A stretch of 64,000 nt of DNA from Epiperipatus broadwayi (GCA_028023455.1 JAQFVV010000030.1:2686501-2750500), one strand, 5' to 3'. Positions 48,126-62,413 are shown, numbered from the stretch's first letter. Notes: generated from the sequence alone by a model not told the origin. Made by a program: numbers and translations.

Positions 48126-49589
48126 TTATTTTTATTACTGCTAAGAGAGAATCGGGTGATGATTCATACTAGTTACACATACCATAGTAAAAACGTTAGA
48201 TATTTTACTTTTAAAACTTTTTATAATTGCTGATATATATATACTATTAATATATTATACATTTCTTATTTATAATGAAATATGTATACATACCAAAAAT
48301 ATTTACTGTTAATGTAAACTTTCATTGTATGTTCTTAATTTTAGTTTATTAGATTTTACTATTAAAAAATGGTTTTATGAAATGTATAAATTACCTATAC
48401 TAATATGCTTGATTAAAGCCTGGGAAAAATTCATATAACAGATTAATTAAGTGACAACAAACCAAAATTCTGATTTTACTTTTAGTTATTTGCTTCATAA
48501 TTGACAAGGTGCAATGTGATGGAATTTACTAGATCGACAGACTCTGGCACACTTTCAAACAAATAAAAAACTAATTCTGCTGGGGATTTAAATCGTAATA
48601 AAATATTAGGTCAGTTAATCAGGAAATATAACTATGTTTTAGAAATATCCAAATTCCTATCTGAACAGAATACTTTTTTTTATAGTTTGATTAGCTAACA
48701 CATTATAGTGCATAATATAAGACCTAATCTACTGGAAAACATTACAATATATACATATATTTGTTGGAAAATAATATACACTTGCAATTCCATAAACAAC
48801 ACATATTGTATTCTAAGTTTATTACACAAAATATAAGCAATGTATAATATGTCTGAGAAAAGATGAGCAATGTATAATATGTCTGAGAGAGAAGCTTTGA
48901 AAAAAATGTAGTGTATATTGTGAAATCCTGAAAAGGACTTTATCCCTGGCTACTCACTGGAATTTTTCCAGAATAGCATCCTAATTTATTACCATCTCTA
49001 TTGGTGTGAGGTCAGCTGTTCTTAATTTTTTATTTTTTAGAAACTTTTTAGGATTTTCTGTGGTGTTAATAAGTGGACTGTAATGCAACTGCTTTCTTTT
49101 CAGATATATTTTTTAATCAACTAACAATGCCAATAATGGTTAGCTTTAATTTTAGATCTTTGTTTATCTCTTGAGTACCGTGAATAAAAACAAATTAACA
49201 TTTTCATTTTAGTCAGATGTCTCCAATGAATGAGAATAAGTATGTGTTATGTACTACCATAGCAACATCTGCTACTTTAAGCCCCTACATGTACAATAAT
49301 TTAAAATTGATGTTTAACAATATACCCAAATGATCTATGAAGATTTGGTTGTTTATTTGGTCAACTTGCCTTCATTCAGTTTATTACCTGATATTTCTTT
49401 TAATAAGCAATACTCCTATGTAATAAAAATTACACTACAGAAATATTTATTAAATGGGCAATCTCTAATCTAATGAATGATTAATAAAATTATTAATATG
49501 CTTCTATCAAGTAGTTTGTATCAAATTCATAAGAGCAATAAATTTGACACTGATCAGGGTCAACTAGTTCACATCCTTGGTCATATATT
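48126..49589. other. AT-rich stretch
   Basis: No gene or classified repeat was seen. A short 31-bp word (GCAATGTATAATATGTCTGAGA) is duplicated near 48838-48890. Confidence 0.45.
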
Positions 49590-50050
49590 TATGACTACAC
49601 CTCTCCATAAGGTATTATGTTATGTGATGCACTGTGACTTCTCCTTACACAGAGTCAGGAATCTCTTAGCAACTATGTCCAGAGAAACTTTTTAGCCACT
49701 TTACCTTCCCTTTCGATTCCCCACCCTAAGTTTTCCTATAATCTGCTCCATCCCATTACCACAACATAGTTTTTGTCAACTCCATGGCCTTCATATCTAA
49801 ATCCCGCTTATCTGTTTCCAAACCCATCATAACAACCAACAACCCACTTTCTGTATAATCACTTTGTTCATATTTATTCTTCCATAACTTCATTATTTGT
49901 ATACTTTCTGCTATCAACCATTTACATTAAGTTGACAGATGCCTAATATTTTCTATGCTTTTCTTACACAACTTGCAGACCTAATCATCCATATTTTTTC
50001 ATTTACGTATAAAAATTGCACTATTTATATATTTTTACTGCTGAACATCT
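49590..50050 (-). pseudogene. Possible retroelement C-terminal zinc-finger relic
   Basis: On the minus strand the phrase VCKLCKKSIENIRHLS, then a stop, then CKW (about 49985-49915) resembles the C-x2-C...H-x4-C finger found after the reverse transcriptase in several non-LTR elements. Frames before and after it are broken. The match rests on this one motif, so the clade is not assigned. Confidence 0.35.
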
Positions 50051-50543
50051 GGTTGTTTACCAGTTTGTCTGCAGCTAGAAAATCCTTTGAAATCTAACCC
50101 ATTTAATATTTAAATTCTATCCTTAACCTGGTGTCACTGTTTACATCTCAGTTTGTATTCTATAGTTTAAGACTTAGCTAATTTCAAAAAAATATTAATT
50201 CTAAGAAATGTCATTGTCAATTTAAGGCTATTAAACTAGACTCACGCTATATCATGACAGCTGGGTGGTCTAATTAACATTGTTTACTATAAATTAAAAA
50301 CTGAATTTATAATTAGTATAAAACTAATCTTGTCTGAAATTAAAACTTGTACTTTGAAAATAATTATTATAAAATGTAACACACTGTCATAATTCAATTT
50401 AAGCTATAAGTTTCTGTTGTCTTTTATACCTATTTATTCTGTTTTAATTTACTTTCACGATTTTATCATTGTATGTACTTTAATGAGTTGTAAGGAGCCA
50501 TTTTGAATTTAAAAAATTAATTACAACAAGTATAATTTAAAAC

Positions 50544-52632
50544 ATATTGTAACGGTATACGCCGTTACATTAATTTAAAATTAAAGTAATTTTTTTTTCT
50601 TAAGTTCGTAAATAAAAGCTAAAAAAAATTAAAGAGTTGTTAAACATGTATACGTATATATATTCGCACAGATGCAAAACTTTAAAAATTATTATTTTTT
50701 AAATAAAAAAAAAAAGGTATTTGAACGTACTTTTTTACAAAAAAGTACAAGATCTAAAGATAGAATATTTTTGTAAATGGAAATTATTGTTTTATAAATT
50801 AATTGAAAAGCAAACTAGCCCTTAGGGCTCTTATATATAAAAAGTCAGATGAAATATAGATAAGAGAACAAAAATAAATTAGATGTCCAATATAGAAGCA
50901 GCAATGAAGGCCCGGACCATAATGGAAATTATTGCAACAGGAAACGATGTTCAATGAATCCGGAGTACTATAAAATGAAAAATATTGAAATTAAGGACAG
51001 TTCCAACTTGATTTTGTGAGAGGCATGATAAGACGCACTTGTCACCCTCTCTCTTATTTAAAAATGAAACAAATGTAATACCAGGATTGAACCAGCTAAA
51101 GCCACCTCCAGAACAACAGGCCAGACTTCAAATAGAGATGTCATGGGAATTGGCACCAGGAACTGTGATTCTCTTTCTGTAAGACATGAACTATAAAATT
51201 TAAAAATAATTAAGAACTTTCGTTCAAGCTTTTAATATTCAGAACCTAAATTTTAAAATGAACTCTTATCTGACTTTCAAATTGATAATTAATGTTTAAA
51301 TTTTATACATTTAAGTTTGCTAAAAAAATCATTTCCATTTTTATTTTTATTAATATTGTATAAATTATTTAAATGCATTAAATTTAAGTTGGGCATAGAC
51401 GCTTGCATAGATTCATTCACATTTAATTATGTTTTTGTTTTCATATTTGATTAAAATATATAGACATTCAGTAAATAATATCTTACATTGAATATCTAAA
51501 ATGTATTTATTCGGATGTCTTTTTAGTTATTGGTGTCAATGCAGCGACTTATGATGAATGCCATTGGGTTTCTTGTAAATTCCCTCTGAAATTACATCAA
51601 TGACTTTATATTTTGATCATTTATGTTTATTTTAAAATGTTTTTGAGCATGTAATCTATGTAGTCGAACTATGCTCAACATTAAAAAACCAACTTTTATA
51701 AAATTCATCTGTGTGAACTTATATAAATGTTAAATTTAAGTCAGGCATAAATGGCTATATACATTTGTAAAGTTATAAAATTAATTAGGGGAGGGTAATC
51801 TTAGGTTATTTGTTTCATAGTTAAATTAGGTCAATGGATTGGATATATTGGTGTAATTAGTAGATGTAGTATGAGGTTCACTATGTGCAGGATCTTCATT
51901 ATGTGTCACACACCCCTTTTTGCCTATGGAAGGGAATAGTAAGCTGGAAAATGCAGTCCCTATGGAGTTTTTTTTAATTGTTCTTCTTGCCAACAGATGT
52001 AGCATTCCTGGTTAGTTGAGAGTCAATGTCTTCTCCAACCATACTGTTCAGATGTACATTCCTGACAGTATGGTATTTTGTACTATCGTATTTTCATGCT
52101 ACATTGAATACATCAATGTATCAGATGGATTGACGCCAGTTTGACTGCGAACTTTTGGCCTAAGGTTAAATAAGGGATAGAATATTTTCTTTTCAAATGC
52201 AAATATATGTAGTCTATTCATACTCGACAATCTTAAAAAAATATATTATTAAAGTCATTGTGCGGATGGTTTAAAATTTTAAAATAATTTAAATTCAAAG
52301 TTAATATTAAAATCTAAAATAATAAATGTTATTCCTCAAATTTTAAAATGATTATATATGTGCGTAAATAAATATTGCTTGTGTGTTAATTACTGGCAGT
52401 GGCTTTTATTTTTTTATATTTAAGATATAAATTAAAGTTATACATTATTATCTCTGCATCCCCACTGAGTGACTTGGGCTAATGGTCTAAAATATAAAAT
52501 AAAGTGGGATCTTTAACAGCATGTGTCTACCTACTCTATAAATTTTCCAGGTTGAAATAACCTGGTGGCACTCTGTAGTAGCAGATATAGTAAGACTCTT
52601 TATGATCACCCTTTCCTCGACCGTTATAATAT
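50544..52632. mobile_element. Unclassified 2-kb element, copy 2
   Basis: Same orientation and content as 4214-6247. The left end ATTGTAACGGT and the reverse-complemented right end ATTATAACGGT form an inverted repeat of about 13 bp with one mismatch. Near the left end TGTAACGG and CCGTTACA make a small hairpin. The copies differ by numerous substitutions and short gaps. No target duplication is apparent. The 70-codon frame of copy 1 is disrupted here. Confidence 0.75.
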
Positions 52633-52803
52633 ATTCTGTTTCAATACAGTAAATATAAAAGTATATGCATTTTTTAGAACCAGCAAATATGAAAGAATGT
52701 AATACAGCTGATAAAATAATTATTACTTTAAAAAAAAAACTAAAAAAAAGAGATTTTTAACACTTTTAAATATCTTTATTTTTACATTGGTTCACAAATT
52801 CTA
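52633..52803. repeat. Inverted copy of 1-172
   Basis: See 1-172. It directly abuts the right end of the 2-kb element, so that element may have inserted at the edge of, or next to, this repeat. Confidence 0.7.
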
Positions 52804-55577
52804 AATTTTGAAAGTTAAATGTTAAAATGACAATTTCATCGACAGCTTCATCACATGCATCTCAAAATTCTGAAAAAAATGATATATAATATGTCTTACC
52901 TGAGATAATTTTTCTATACAAAAATTACAAAAACAGTGTGATTGGTATTACAGTTTTACTACCTGACCCAGATGTTCTACTGTTACAAAAGAGTATATGC
53001 TAGAAATGTTTGGTTGTCCTTGTATACAGGTATCTGTTAGAAATATGTTTGGTTTTTAGTGGGGAAAAAAATAACAGGAATAATTTACAAGATGCTGAGG
53101 ACATTAGTAAATTGTAATGTAATGTATAGTATATTATAATATTATTTTATATTACTTTATTATATTATATTAGTGAAAAATGGTGTGTGTCCTAAAATGT
53201 GTATTCTTTTCAAGTAAATATAATATACTCAAAAAATAAATATCAAACAAAAATTTCTCCAAGATAAAATGAACAAAAAAAATCAATAAATATCAAAATA
53301 AACAAATTTATTATGAGCACTGATTATATATGTGTGTGGGAAATGAAATATGAGAGTGGATGGCTGAGGATATATGATGAGTCTGGATGTGCATGTTTTT
53401 ATATTATTCAAATGTATTGTCTGAAATTCTATTGTGTGTATAGTTATTTATATATATATATTGTTTTCTAAATATATATATCAAATTCTATTGTATATAG
53501 TGAAATGATTGGATCCAAACTCAATCCAAGTTTCGTTGCTTATTTAGTACTAACCTGAGATCAAACCTGATCTCTACCTTTTTAATAGTAAATTTCTTTA
53601 ATGGATAGTTTTATATTCATACACACACTAAGTCTATTTTTCTTTCTTTAGCCTTGTTATATTCATGTAATAATGAACATTTTAATTTTACTTTAATTTC
53701 TATAATAAGTTTTAAATAATATTAATTTTAATAAAATAAGATTTATTTATTATATATTTTTGTGTGTGAATATTACATATATGTGCGTATTTTAAATATT
53801 AATAGTAAAGTCCGTTAAATAGATCTGCTTAAAAATTACTTTTATATTTTTCTATTAAATTTTAGTGATTAAAAGTCACATTCTTTTGGATAAATCTGGA
53901 AAGTCACATAGACTATTCAACAAAGGGTAATGTATTTACTTTTATTTATAAATGGAAAGGAAGGCACTTATCTTAAATTAATTTTATCCTATCTTAGTAT
54001 GAATGGAAAGGAAGGGACTTATATTAATTTTATATTATCTTAGTAATCCATTTGCAAACTAAAAATGGATTTGTAACAAAAGTCTTAAAAGATTTATTGA
54101 AAAAGTATATCTTAGAATCACAATAGAGCAAATTATTTTAAATGAATGGACAGAACAATGCCTGAAGCTATTAAAAGATAGAATATTCTGGAGCAATGGC
54201 AAAAATCGTATAAATACCCCCCAAAAGGGAGTGAAGAGGATGAGGTTACTATAATGAACGAGTTGCAGTTCGAATCTATGTCGGTCTATTTTATGATTTA
54301 ATATATGCAAAAATGTAGGCTAAGGTCGGGGCGCATAGCCATTGTTCCCAAGCCTTTCCCAGTAATATCAGTAAGCTACCATAAAATTATCTAATACTTC
54401 CTGAAATCATAAAGACCAATTGTTGGTGAATGAATTTTGCTGAATAATAAAAAAAATAGCTAGCTATTTCATTGATGGAAAAGTGCCTCATTTCACTCTC
54501 CAAAAGGAACTTGCAAGCAGTTATGAATTCTACACGTGAAAGGACATGTTAGAAGGTAATACTACCACCAAAGGAATTCTTTCTAAAATATATAATTCAC
54601 TTTTTTTGTTTTAAATGGCTTTCGTAACATCAGTAATTAAATATTGCCACCCTATCCTAGATAAACACGTTTTGTAATACATGTAAAACTTATATATCTT
54701 TTGTAATTTTACTTTTGTCATTACTCTCTATAAGATTAATTCAACTTTATTAGTTTCTCTTAAAAATACCTTTTATTTCATATTTCTTTTCTTATGGTGG
54801 TTTCCTATTATTTATTAATTTGAAATATTTAAGTATTTATGTGCCAATAAATCTAATTCGGTGAATTGAACCCTTCCTTAAATATTTTCAATCGGCCCAT
54901 GTTTGATTGGTCGATCTAACACTCTCACAAATGAGCGAGTATTTGTTTAGCTCATTTTTATTCACTGAATGGGTATTACTTTATTAAACATAATCCAATA
55001 ATACCTATACTTCATAATTGTGATCTGTCCATAAAATGAATACTGTGTGTTGGTATTTTATTATTAGAGCACTAATTTGAGTTTGTGAGAAGGAAATGAA
55101 TATTTATCGCAATACATTTTAGTATGCTTTGACGAGATATTAAAGGTTTTAAATGAAATTTGCGTTTGGGAAATCTCTAAATAAAAGGGAGTAAATAGTT
55201 TTATTGTTATTTAGAATGACATTATCATCGTGATTGTTTTATTCCAATTTGATTTTGAAAGAGTTCAAGTCACTATGCTTTGTCAATTATTTTATTATTT
55301 AATTTTAAATTAATGGATGTGACTAAAGCGTCTCCTCCATTACGCATTGCTGACATAAGCAAATTATTCTAATCTCAATGAATTCGCTATTATTTTAATA
55401 TATGTATTTTAGGAAATCTAAGCTAATAATGTGGATTTCAATTCTTCAGGATTCTTATAGTTGAACAGTAAGGCTCAAGGGTAAAAGGCCTGACCTCATT
55501 TCTCCTCATGTCCGAGGAAGTTCTCTTTCCAAGTTGCGATCTGTGAAAACGCAGTGACCATTTTGTTCTCAAATATA
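52804..55577. other. AT-rich stretch
   Basis: No gene, RNA or repeat was recognised apart from short TA runs and an 83-codon minus-strand frame (54059-54310) that is not supported. Confidence 0.45.
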
Positions 55578-55664
55578 ATGGCAAAATTTGCATCAATCTT
55601 ATCGATGTTTTTATTCCTGCTATGTCAATACTGCTTTTGTTCTCAGGATCTATATTTCTTTTAA
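55578..55664 (+). other. 28-codon frame resembling a signal peptide
   Basis: ATG at 55578 opens MAKFASILSMFLFLLCQYC and stops at 55662-55664. It has a charged start, a hydrophobic core and small residues after it, as in a secretory signal. It sits in a locally less AT-rich patch (55480-55700). A GTGAG donor-like site lies beyond the stop, so it cannot extend this frame. It could be chance, or part of an exon whose donor I cannot place. Confidence 0.12.
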
Positions 55665-57965
55665 AGTTGCCTCTAAGTCATGGCGAAGTGAGATCTATCA
55701 AAAATCAAAATGATTTATTATTTGCTTAGTTATCTCGTTTAATATCGGTAACCCGCTTGATTTATAGCAATTCCCTTTTAATGGTGAATTTCTAAATGTA
55801 TGCAATATTTTATACAAAGTGTATTATAGAAAACCCATGTTTTAATTATTGATTTATTTGTTCGTCGTTTCACGTTAAGGCATTATATAATTAAAAGACC
55901 ATATTGCAGATGTATAAATCAAATATTCATTTGTGAATGATATTTTGTATTTATGAAATATTAATTTTATTAATAATAAATTGATGCATCTAATAGCAAT
56001 GAGTTATATATAGTTTACAGATCACTACCTCATTGGCACATAGATCTTCCCCGCCTATATTGAACGAATCATTTAATTAATGTATAATGTTTTCCAAATA
56101 TTAGAAACTAGTAAAGAAAGTACCTCTATTATATTAACCAGTTATTTAATCATATTAAACAGTATTGTAAAACAAACCTGTAGTTTATATTACTTTTATT
56201 ATTATTAATCTCAGATATTGTATTGCTAATTTGATGGCTTAAACAAACATACTTATTAAATTCTTATCCTAGTTAGATAATTTATTTATGGATTTGCTTA
56301 TTTATTTATTATATATAAATTCCATTAGTAAAGTAAAGATATGTGATGACAGTAGTTTTAAGTAATTTGTCTGGGTTTTTCATGTAAATCTCCATGAGCT
56401 AGCAGGCCGTACAAAAGGAGTTTGTGCATAATAATAATAATATGTACTGTGTAGATATGATAAAGGAATTCAAAGAGATTTAAAATGTGAGTGTTATAAA
56501 ACTGACCGGTACAATATATTCTTTTGTGCATATATATATAATTCTATCATATATATATATATATATATATTGTTTTGTATGTGTATATATATATATAATA
56601 GAGAGTTATAAACTAGGTCAGAAAAGTAATTCAAATAAACGTTTTTATATCATTTACATGTATTTTATCATATGTATATTATTTCTACTTATATTTAATT
56701 ATAGAAAACAATAATAATAATAAAAAATAAATAATAAAACTAATTCAATATTCACAGAATGCTGGCTAAATATTAACATCAGTTTCAAATTTGAATCCAG
56801 TTATGAAGACATCAAATGTGATTACTATGGTGACTAAAAATAACAGTAATCCTTTTGTTTTTTTGATATAATCCTTTTTTTTATTTTTAAGGTTTTAATT
56901 GTTATTTTTTTTAATGAGTTTCTAGAAAAAGAGGGCTTAGAAATGCCCTCCATATATAAACATAATTATCAAGCTGTAAAACGAATGCATTTGACCATGA
57001 AACATGATTTACGGTCATTAAATCTAAAAAATAAAAAAATTAAAAATTGTATTTTACAAAAACTTTCATAAAAAATCCCAATTTTATAGTAGAAAAAAAT
57101 TAATACCTCATTTAAATCAGAAAAAGATGGCGGATTGAATGGTCTGAAAACCATAAGTGTACTGCTTACCGATTCCACGCAAACTCAGTTGAAAGTCAAA
57201 ATTTTTGTTCAGGGGCTCTCAGGGATGCTTCAGACTCAAGAGGTTAAAATATGTCCAATAACTTGAAACTGTGAGTACTTATATATATAATTTTAGTCTA
57301 TTTCTTTGTGAAGATATTTTGTGTCATCATTTTAATAAATATTAAATATTTGAATTATTACTCTCGACTCGCTGTTTCGAGATCTTATTATTATTTATGC
57401 CGATTAATTTTATGAATTAGTATTGTAGTAACCAGTTACATCTAAGATAAAGTTGAAGTTTGCTTAGTTATAGTTATGAATTTTAACTTTCTATATATGT
57501 AATCCACATATCATAGGAACTAGCCATAGGGATATGATTAAAGCATATTTATATTTTCTCAGTAATCGCCCTTCAAATATGCTCTCTCCTCCCTAGAATA
57601 ATATACATTAGAAATGCAGGTCTTGTATCTTAATATGGGTTACTAATTAATTTAGTCCCTAAATAGTATGTTTGAGATATTAGTCTTGAAAACTGGATTA
57701 TATAGATATGCAAATAAATACTATCAGTTTTAAGGCATAATTAAGTTACTTAAATCTATTTGTTTTATATATGTCTAGGTTATGACCATGTCATTACAAA
57801 GTACCCATAGTACACTAACTGCTTGCTGCATGTTTTTCTTATGAGTGCTATTTCTGTTTTTTCATTTTCTTACTTAAATATTATTTAGTATTTGTTTAGC
57901 TTGACTGTTTTTTTTATCTTAGTTTTCCTCATTTTTTAATAGATGCAGACTTGAGGTGTTCCCTG
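55665..57965. other. AT-rich stretch with a TA microsatellite
   Basis: An imperfect (TA)n microsatellite spans about 56528-56600. A YY1-like word AAGATGGCGG is at about 57124-57133. No gene was found; a 75-codon frame over the microsatellite is an artefact of composition. Confidence 0.45.
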
Positions 57966-58005
57966 TATATGTTTCAGATCAAATGTATATGTTTCAGATC
58001 AAATG
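57966..58005. repeat. 20-bp tandem duplication
   Basis: TATATGTTTCAGATCAAATG occurs twice in a row. Confidence 0.9.
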
Positions 58006-58280
58006 CATATGCTAACAACATATTAGATCAACAAATTAGTTTTGGCAAGATCTGCAGTAATGTTCTTTTTAATTGCTAATGTGTTTGCTTTCTGGTCTAT
58101 AACTATTAGAAATTTTTTTCCAAATATATAATTGTGGAATTTTTTGCTTCCTGTCATTCTCACCAATACTTTCTTATTAATATGTATGTGTGTTCTATCC
58201 GCACTTACGACTGTGCCAATGTTATAACTGCAAATCATACTGTGCGGTCAGCAAATAATGTTCACTACTGTTCAACTGCG

Positions 58281-58428
58281 TATGCTCTCCAACGAATGCT
58301 CTGAATATTCTCTGTATTCTCTGCAATGGATGCTCTCCAAACGAATGGTCTGCACTGAATGCTCTGCCATGGATGCTCTCCAATGAATGGTCTGCAAGTG
58401 GATGTTCTCCAAACGAATGGTCTGCAAC
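58281..58428. repeat. Short minisatellite (14-bp words, ~28-bp period)
   Basis: Words of the type GAATGGTCTGCA and GGATGCTCTCCAA alternate with small changes for about 150 bp. Examples are ATGCTCTCCAACGAATG, GATGCTCTCCAAACGAATGG and GATGTTCTCCAAACGAATGG. The array lies at one end of a GC-richer patch reaching about 58900. Confidence 0.8.
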
Positions 58429-60547
58429 AATCTATTTCTACAGTTCGCTAAAGTTCAATTCCCATGATGTTCTTTCAGGCTGGCTGCTACAAAACGCTTC
58501 ACAATGTGCCTACTTTAGCCCCAGTCCAGTGTATCTGTACACGAATTCTTCATAGTAAGCACTGCGACTGCCATCAGCTATCTCCTACTGGAATTGAACA
58601 GTAACTCTACTGTAGATGCACTCCATACTGTCTGCTACTCGCTACTGCACGACTGCTCTCTATGTTACACTGCTTGATGTTACCCAGTCTTCTTATCGCT
58701 CTCTGACAACTGCAATGATCAATCAATGCACTGACCAATAAGGTAATGTCTCTTATCTAGAAACATTTGTAATTAGCAAATATTTCTAGGAATTGTCGAT
58801 CGCCATTACGTCAATGCACTAATTAAATTCCTCAGCTATCAGAGCGCGATCTAAAAACAGCCTTACAAATAAATTCTAGTTTTTTCTGGAGTGCACAAAA
58901 TGTCTGCCATTTTACAAATCACTACAATGTGATAATGCTCAAGCTTATTTAATGCAATGATCAAAAAGCTATAAGTCTTTCCATGTTATCTCAGTTGCAG
59001 TATTAGAACACTATCTCAATTGGAGATACATCACATGTAAGGATTAACTTTCTCATAATCATAATAATCCAAATTCACTATCCTATTTTTTTTGTTTTTA
59101 AAAAGCTATTAACTTTTATGTCTGTTTTACTCTTTTTAAAAAAACAATCTATAAAATAATTCCACTATTTCTGATCTACAGAGAACAAAATCTTTCGAAA
59201 ATGTGATTAGATCCAGGCCAGCTCTAACCTTTGCCTTAATTGGATGAATACTTTTAGCATTAGTCTTGAAATTTAAAAATTCTAATTTTTTGAATTTATA
59301 TTTTTGAAACTAAACATTATATCAGCTTTACATAAATTCTGAAATAGTTTTATTGTAAGTTCATGGAGAAGGAAATTGTCTAACCATGGCAGACCTCCTA
59401 GAATGCTTCCTACCAGTTGATATGCTCGAACCATTACAACCCCAATTATTAATCTATTACCCTTACACAAGTCTTATGAATAACAATAGTCTAGTTTTTC
59501 ACAGTCTCTTCCTTTCAGGTATGCAAGCATATAATTTTAAGATCAATTTTTGATAAAACTTTCCTTCTGCAAGACACATCATGCTTTATTGGTGGTGCAT
59601 TTATATTATTTGTTAATTCTAATATTTCATTTTACAACAGGAATATTAGTTAAGGGATTCTATCTAATTTTATTGAAATGAGAATGATTTACAGATTAGT
59701 GGAAATTCTGATTATTAAGTTGTTGGTGATCATTTATAATATTTCACTTTATTAAAAAAAATGAGGATATTTTTTTGTGAATTGATGTGTCATCATTTTG
59801 GCTAAGGGATACAATTGTGTATTTCAATTTTTAACTCATCTTTCCAACAGCTTATTATGGACAAAGACTAATAAAAGTAAAAATATTTTTTTCTTTCTGA
59901 TGTTTGCTTCAAATTCTAATAAAGGTGCGTTATTTCCTTGGAAATTAGTAATGTATTGTTGGTTCTGATTCAACTTTTTCTTATTGTTCTTATTTATTTC
60001 AGACTTTGTCTTTTATATCATAGGCATTGTCAACCATCAGTTGAGTTCATATGCACTTGGTAGTCAATGGTAAAAATTGGGTTGCCATTATTTTTCCCTT
60101 ATGACTTCCTTTTAATGCTTTAATCTCATTAGCCCTATCCTTCCTATAGCTGGATTTATATTTACAATAAATATGCTTTTTCCATTTGATCTATTTTTCC
60201 ATAGTTTCTTCATTTAGCATTTTAAGATTTGTGCTATATTTAACTGTAACTTCCATTACACTGATAGTATTTTTTAACAAATTTGCTAGATTTTTCCTAT
60301 TTTATTATTAATACTACCATTCAGTTTTATAGTAGTAGTACTGATTTCCATATTACCAACAATTACTTATATTGTTTGACCAGCTGTCATTTCTGGTAGT
60401 ATAGTTTATGTCAGGTGATGTTTCTGGGTACATTAAAAACCTTAATCTTAGGTTGTGATCTGCCATTTCTCAATGACTTTTCCAAGAATGTTCCAAATTG
60501 ACAAGAATTAGTCAACTAATCAGTTTTTTGATGAAATACAAAGGCCT
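58429..60547 (-). other. GC-richer, possibly retroelement-derived stretch
   Basis: 58429-58900 is clearly less AT-rich and could be part of an LTR. Minus-strand frames flank it: 71 codons at 58238-58023 and 62 codons at 59470-59282, the latter with VRAYQLVGSILGGLPWLDNF. They look like fragments of a longer decayed protein, but I could not place them in a family. No polypurine tract or second LTR was found. Confidence 0.2.
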
Positions 60548-60567
60548 TTCTCTCTCTCTCTCTCTCT
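60548..60567. repeat. (CT)n microsatellite
   Basis: Ten CT units within a pyrimidine-rich run that ends in CAG. It could also serve as a polypyrimidine tract, but no exon follows. Confidence 0.9.
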
Positions 60568-62325
60568 TTTTCAGATTGGAAGCATAACATTATACTATTA
60601 TTAATAGCTTTTGGATAAAAATAACCAATTAACTATTCTAGAGATTTTCATAAGACAGTTATCAAGTTTGTTTTGATGCAGTTTTATGCTTGTAACATTT
60701 CATATGAAGTTAAGGCATATATTCTAACTAATGTTAACCAAACTCCATCTTTTCTGAGGATCAATTCCTTTTGAGTGATGTGTCAAATTCTTCCATTGAT
60801 CAAAATTTTGCCATTTTGTTTTTTTCTAGCTAATTTATGCAATTAAAGTTCTATTTCTTTTCTTAAATTTATCTTCAATATCAATAATAGTCAGGATATT
60901 GTATGGTTATTTTTTGGTGTTTGGCATTCTACTATGAAAGAAGATTGCCGAGAGAAAAGTATATTTTATAAAATTTATTGAATAAATAAGATTTATTATT
61001 TTTATTGTAATTACTCTGATAATCAAAGAAAAAGATGTACAAGTAGATTTTTTTAAGATAAAAAATGTAAATAACTGTAATTAGAGAAGAAAGAAAGTAT
61101 GCTATTTCTCCTACCTCCTAATTAAATATGGCCAATCAGAAGTCAATCACCAATATAAACTTAATGAATGAAAAAAGAACAAAATTACGAGATTGTATAT
61201 AATTAAACATTGTTTAAATTTTGTAACGTGTTCATTCATTTTGATTGATTAAATTATGTTAGTCCACAAACAAAAGTGAATGCTCTATTAAAGATAATAT
61301 AACACTACGTATTGTATATAAGTTATGATTAATATTGTATATTAATTATAATGAAGATAAGCTTTGTAGGGAGTTAAATTCCTGAATAAATAAAGAAAAA
61401 AGTGTGAATAGGTAGTTGCACGATGAAATCAGACCAGTGGTATAAAAAGGTGACCCTGAGAACTTTGAGAATTCCTTCTTTGCTTCATTAAGATTGTTTG
61501 TGAATTCTGAAAAATCAAAGTGCTGTATTCTTTATTGAGTGGTGTATTGCAGAGAAAGTTACAGAAAGATGTATAAAAATGTTTTACCATGTGTTTGCTT
61601 TTACCTGTGGGTATAATGCAAACCAGATGCACTGCTAAACAGATATTGTTGCTGATACTTTCTTACTATCCTAAAGTTGAGAGGACATCTTGATTTTAAA
61701 TGCCATGCTGACATAAAACCAGGACACTAGAAAGCTAATAAGAAACCAACCCTACAACCAAACCTAATGGATCCCATATATTACAAATAAGAAACTCATG
61801 ACCATGGTTAACACCTATTTTACCAATCATTAAATCAATCAAAGAAATAATAGGTAAGACTAATGAGAACTTTATACCTAACTTTAATGTTTATCTGAAC
61901 TAATAAAATATGAACCTGTAATGAACTAAAATGTCAGATGAATTAAACTTTATTATTGCTAATAAAATTTGTAATTGAAAACATGTGTTCTATATTTATT
62001 TTATGTAATGTTATATCTATGTATTAATATTTAATGATCTTAGTAGGGTAGTAATAAATAATTCTGTATTTATAGTGTGTACTTACTTGTTTATTAAATC
62101 TATTTGGTAATTTAGATTGAGCAATCTTTATTATTTAGATTCCTCCATGTTGGAATGCTAATACACATAATTAATTTATTAAATCTTCAAAAATAGAAAT
62201 CCGATAAAAAAATACTGTAATTAGAAGAAACAGAGAATTATTCCATCTTTATTAATTAACCTTGCGATAATGTGTTCGGTAGAGCGATTCACTGAATGCT
62301 AGCAACCGAAACAAATTAAAGCTGT
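60568..62325. other. AT-rich stretch
   Basis: No gene was recognised. A TATAAAAAGG word at about 61440 and a 67-codon minus-strand frame at 61429-61632 are noted without a call. Confidence 0.4.
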
Positions 62326-62413
62326 CACTAGTTATAGTTTCTCTTTTATATCATATCTTACTCAGGGTTCACTAGTTATAGTTTCTCTTTTATATCATAT
62401 CTTACTCAGGGTT
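62326..62413. repeat. 44-bp exact tandem duplication
   Basis: A unit from CACTAGTTATAGTTTCTC to CTTACTCAGGGTT is present twice with no difference seen, so it is recent, or an assembly artefact. Confidence 0.92.
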
